A stretch of DNA of 7,802 bases from positions 3,828 through 11,629 of the forward strand of contig DDNW01000037.1 of the NCBI GenBank assembly GCA_002341345.1. The letters run 5' to 3'. Below the pieces are notes generated by a model that was not told the DNA's origin, ran no database searches, and was given only the letters and a program-made list of their open reading frames with translations. Source of the DNA: Erythrobacter sp. UBA2510. Lineage in GTDB: Bacteria > Pseudomonadota > Alphaproteobacteria > Sphingomonadales > Sphingomonadaceae. The position numbers and the translations under genes were made by a program. Each line of letters begins with the position of its first letter. Position 1 is the stretch's first letter. Shown one piece after another: positions 6,919 through 7,802 of the stretch.

Positions 6919-7614
6919 TTAATCCTCGCCCAGGATCCACTCCGCGGCCTGCTGGGCGTGGATTTGCGTGCTGTCGTAGATCGGCAGCACGTTGGCCTTC
7001 ACATCGACCACCATGTCGAGCTCGGTGCAGGCGAGCACGACCGCATCGGCTCCTTCCTGTTCTTTCTGGGTGATGATGGTCTTGAGCGCGCGCTGCGCAT
7101 CGCGCGTCGCCTTGCCTGCCATCAGCTCGTCATAGATGATCCGGTCAACGGTATCGACCGCGCCGAGGTCGGGCGGCAGCAGATCGACGCCGTAGGACAC
7201 CAGACGGCGACGATAGAAACTTTCGGTCATGACGTTGCGCGTGCCGATCAGCGCGGCGGTCTTGATCTTGTCCGCCGCCATCCGCTCGCCCACGCATTCG
7301 GCGATATGCAGCATCGGGATGCCGATCCCGGCCTCGACCTGGCGGTAGACGCGGTGCATCGAATTGGCGCCAATGACGATCATTTGGGCCCCGGCCTGTT
7401 CCAGACGGCGCGCCGAGGCGATCAGCAATTCGCTGGCCTGCTCCCACTCCTCGTCGGTCTGGGGCTTGTAGAGCTGGCTGATATCGAGGCTTTCGATCAG
7501 CATCGGTGCGGAAACGCCGGTGCCCCTTCGCTTCTGCACGATGCGATTGATCTGCTCGTAATAGGTTCGGGTTGAGACCCAGCTCATCCCCCCGATCAGG
7601 CCCAGCTTACGCAA
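6919..7614 (-). CDS. Aspartate/glutamate racemase-family protein with a non-canonical active site (Ala83/Cys196)
   Basis: This 231-residue cytoplasmic protein belongs to the cofactor-independent Asp/Glu racemase family, which uses two opposed residues, usually Cys, to invert amino acids. The N-terminal GLIGGMSWVST (5-15), the YDE after helix 6 (161-163) and ACTEL (195-199, Cys196) fit well. The first catalytic position, in CNTxH of aspartate racemases and TNTMH of E. coli YgeA, reads ANSMH here, with Ala83 encoded by GCC. The protein may therefore be a one-base enzyme, a unidirectional or altered-specificity racemase, or not a racemase. Start: TGA lies in frame shortly upstream and TTG 7614 is the only start before the conserved MRKLGLIGGMSW-like N-terminus; AAAAGGG (7629-7623) lies 8 nt before it. 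It is probably first in a minus-strand operon with dgt, and is preceded by a 16-codon leader ORF. Confidence 0.9.
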   Translation of the reverse strand: MRKLGLIGGMSWVSTRTYYEQINRIVQKRRGTGVSAPMLIESLDISQLYKPQTDEEWEQASELLIASARRLEQAGAQMIVIGANSMHRVYRQVEAGIGIPMLHIAECVGERMAADKIKTAALIGTRNVMTESFYRRRLVSYGVDLLPPDLGAVDTVDRIIYDELMAGKATRDAQRALKTIITQKEQEGADAVVLACTELDMVVDVKANVLPIYDSTQIHAQQAAEWILGED

Positions 7615-7622
7615 ACGGTCTG

Positions 7623-7629
7623 CCCTTTT
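7623..7629 (-). promoter_or_regulatory. Ribosome binding site selecting the TTG start of the racemase gene
   Basis: AAAAGGG on the minus strand lies 8 nt upstream of TTG 7614-7612. With the in-frame TGA at 7635-7633 it leaves TTG as the only workable start. Confidence 0.6.
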
Positions 7630-7640
7630 CCCTCATGCCA

Positions 7641-7691
7641 TTATGCGGCGACTCTACCGGCACATGAGATCATGCGCGGTAGCTTGTCCAT
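7641..7691 (-). CDS. Candidate 16-residue leader peptide upstream of the racemase gene
   Basis: A minus-strand ORF, ATG (7691-7689) to TAA (7643-7641), encodes MDKLPRMISCAGRVAA. It has the best Shine-Dalgarno sequence near the racemase gene: GGAGGG (7703-7698), 6 nt before the ATG. Its stop lies 26 nt before the racemase TTG, and the sequence TAATGGCATGA at the stop also opens a two-codon ORF. The size and position suit a leader peptide or translational coupling. I do not recognise the peptide, and no run of a regulatory amino acid is present. An ORF this short with a good Shine-Dalgarno sequence can arise by chance, so this is a candidate only. Confidence 0.4.
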   Translation of the reverse strand: MDKLPRMISCAGRVAA

Positions 7692-7802
7692 AGCCCACCC
7701 TCCGCGCCGCCCCGTCCGGCAGGGACGGAACGTGCGAGAAAGACGGTCTGCTGACCGTGCCTGATTGAACGATCACGGTGAAGTTAGAGTTAACGAGCGC
7801 TC
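7692..7802 (-). other. Upstream region with small inverted repeats, probable 5' leader/promoter of the racemase operon
   Basis: Read on the minus strand, this region holds three potential short hairpins: 7779-7774 with 7759-7754 (14-nt loop), 7758-7743 (6-bp stem, 4-nt loop) and 7728-7712 (6-bp stem, 5-nt loop), the last ending 8 nt before the leader-ORF Shine-Dalgarno sequence. The first two share bases and exclude each other. I find no convincing promoter here on either strand; the best plus-strand candidate (7765-7793) is poor. The window ends on the 8-bp palindrome GAGCGCTC. Confidence 0.3.

Noticed and set aside
6883..7575. Plus-strand open frame of 230 codons opposite the racemase gene
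   Set aside because: It is an antisense shadow: the minus strand carries conserved racemase-family motifs and this frame has none.
7765..7793. Possible plus-strand promoter TTGAAC-N17-AGTTAA near the right edge
   Set aside because: The -10 box is poor and no downstream gene is visible in the window to support it.

Overview
This window looks like ordinary chromosome from an alphaproteobacterium of the Sphingomonadales (Erythrobacter/Novosphingobium-like). The evidence is high GC with GC-rich third positions, tightly packed genes, a CpaF-type Flp pilus ATPase, an entericidin lipoprotein behind a sequence matching the alphaproteobacterial stress sigma factor EcfG, and an alphaproteobacterial-style dGTPase. 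The genus is inference. I see no mobile element, CRISPR array, tRNA or rRNA, and no defence cassette.

Layout. Bases 2-949 (+) are the C-terminal part of a multi-pass membrane protein, probably a GT-C/GT39-type glycosyltransferase. Bases 1083-2642 (+) encode the secretion ATPase CpaF/TadA, with a strong hairpin across its stop codon. Bases 2761-3675 (+) encode a DMT/EamA permease that starts at GTG and may be leaderless. Bases 3723-3854 (+) encode a 43-residue entericidin-type lipoprotein with its own EcfG-like promoter and a textbook intrinsic terminator.

From there to the right end every gene is on the minus strand. In transcription order these are a 16-codon leader ORF (7691-7641), an aspartate/glutamate racemase-family protein (7614-6919), a dGTPase-type HD hydrolase (6831-5677), a small NAD(P)-binding SDR overlapping it by 8 nt (5684-4986), and a bile acid:sodium symporter-family transporter (4925-3927). 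Gaps of 87 and 60 nt without a convincing terminator make a single transcript plausible, but the products do not form an obvious pathway. The BASS gene converges on the entericidin gene, and its stop codon lies in the T-tract of the entericidin terminator.

The points most worth a second look are the GGAAC-N16-GGTT promoter over the end of the EamA gene, the racemase with Ala83 where the first catalytic Cys/Thr should be, the racemase leader with a well-primed mini-ORF and repeated pairing elements, the hairpin across the cpaF stop, and the apparent isolation of cpaF from other pilus genes. I did not find a clearly new multi-gene system.
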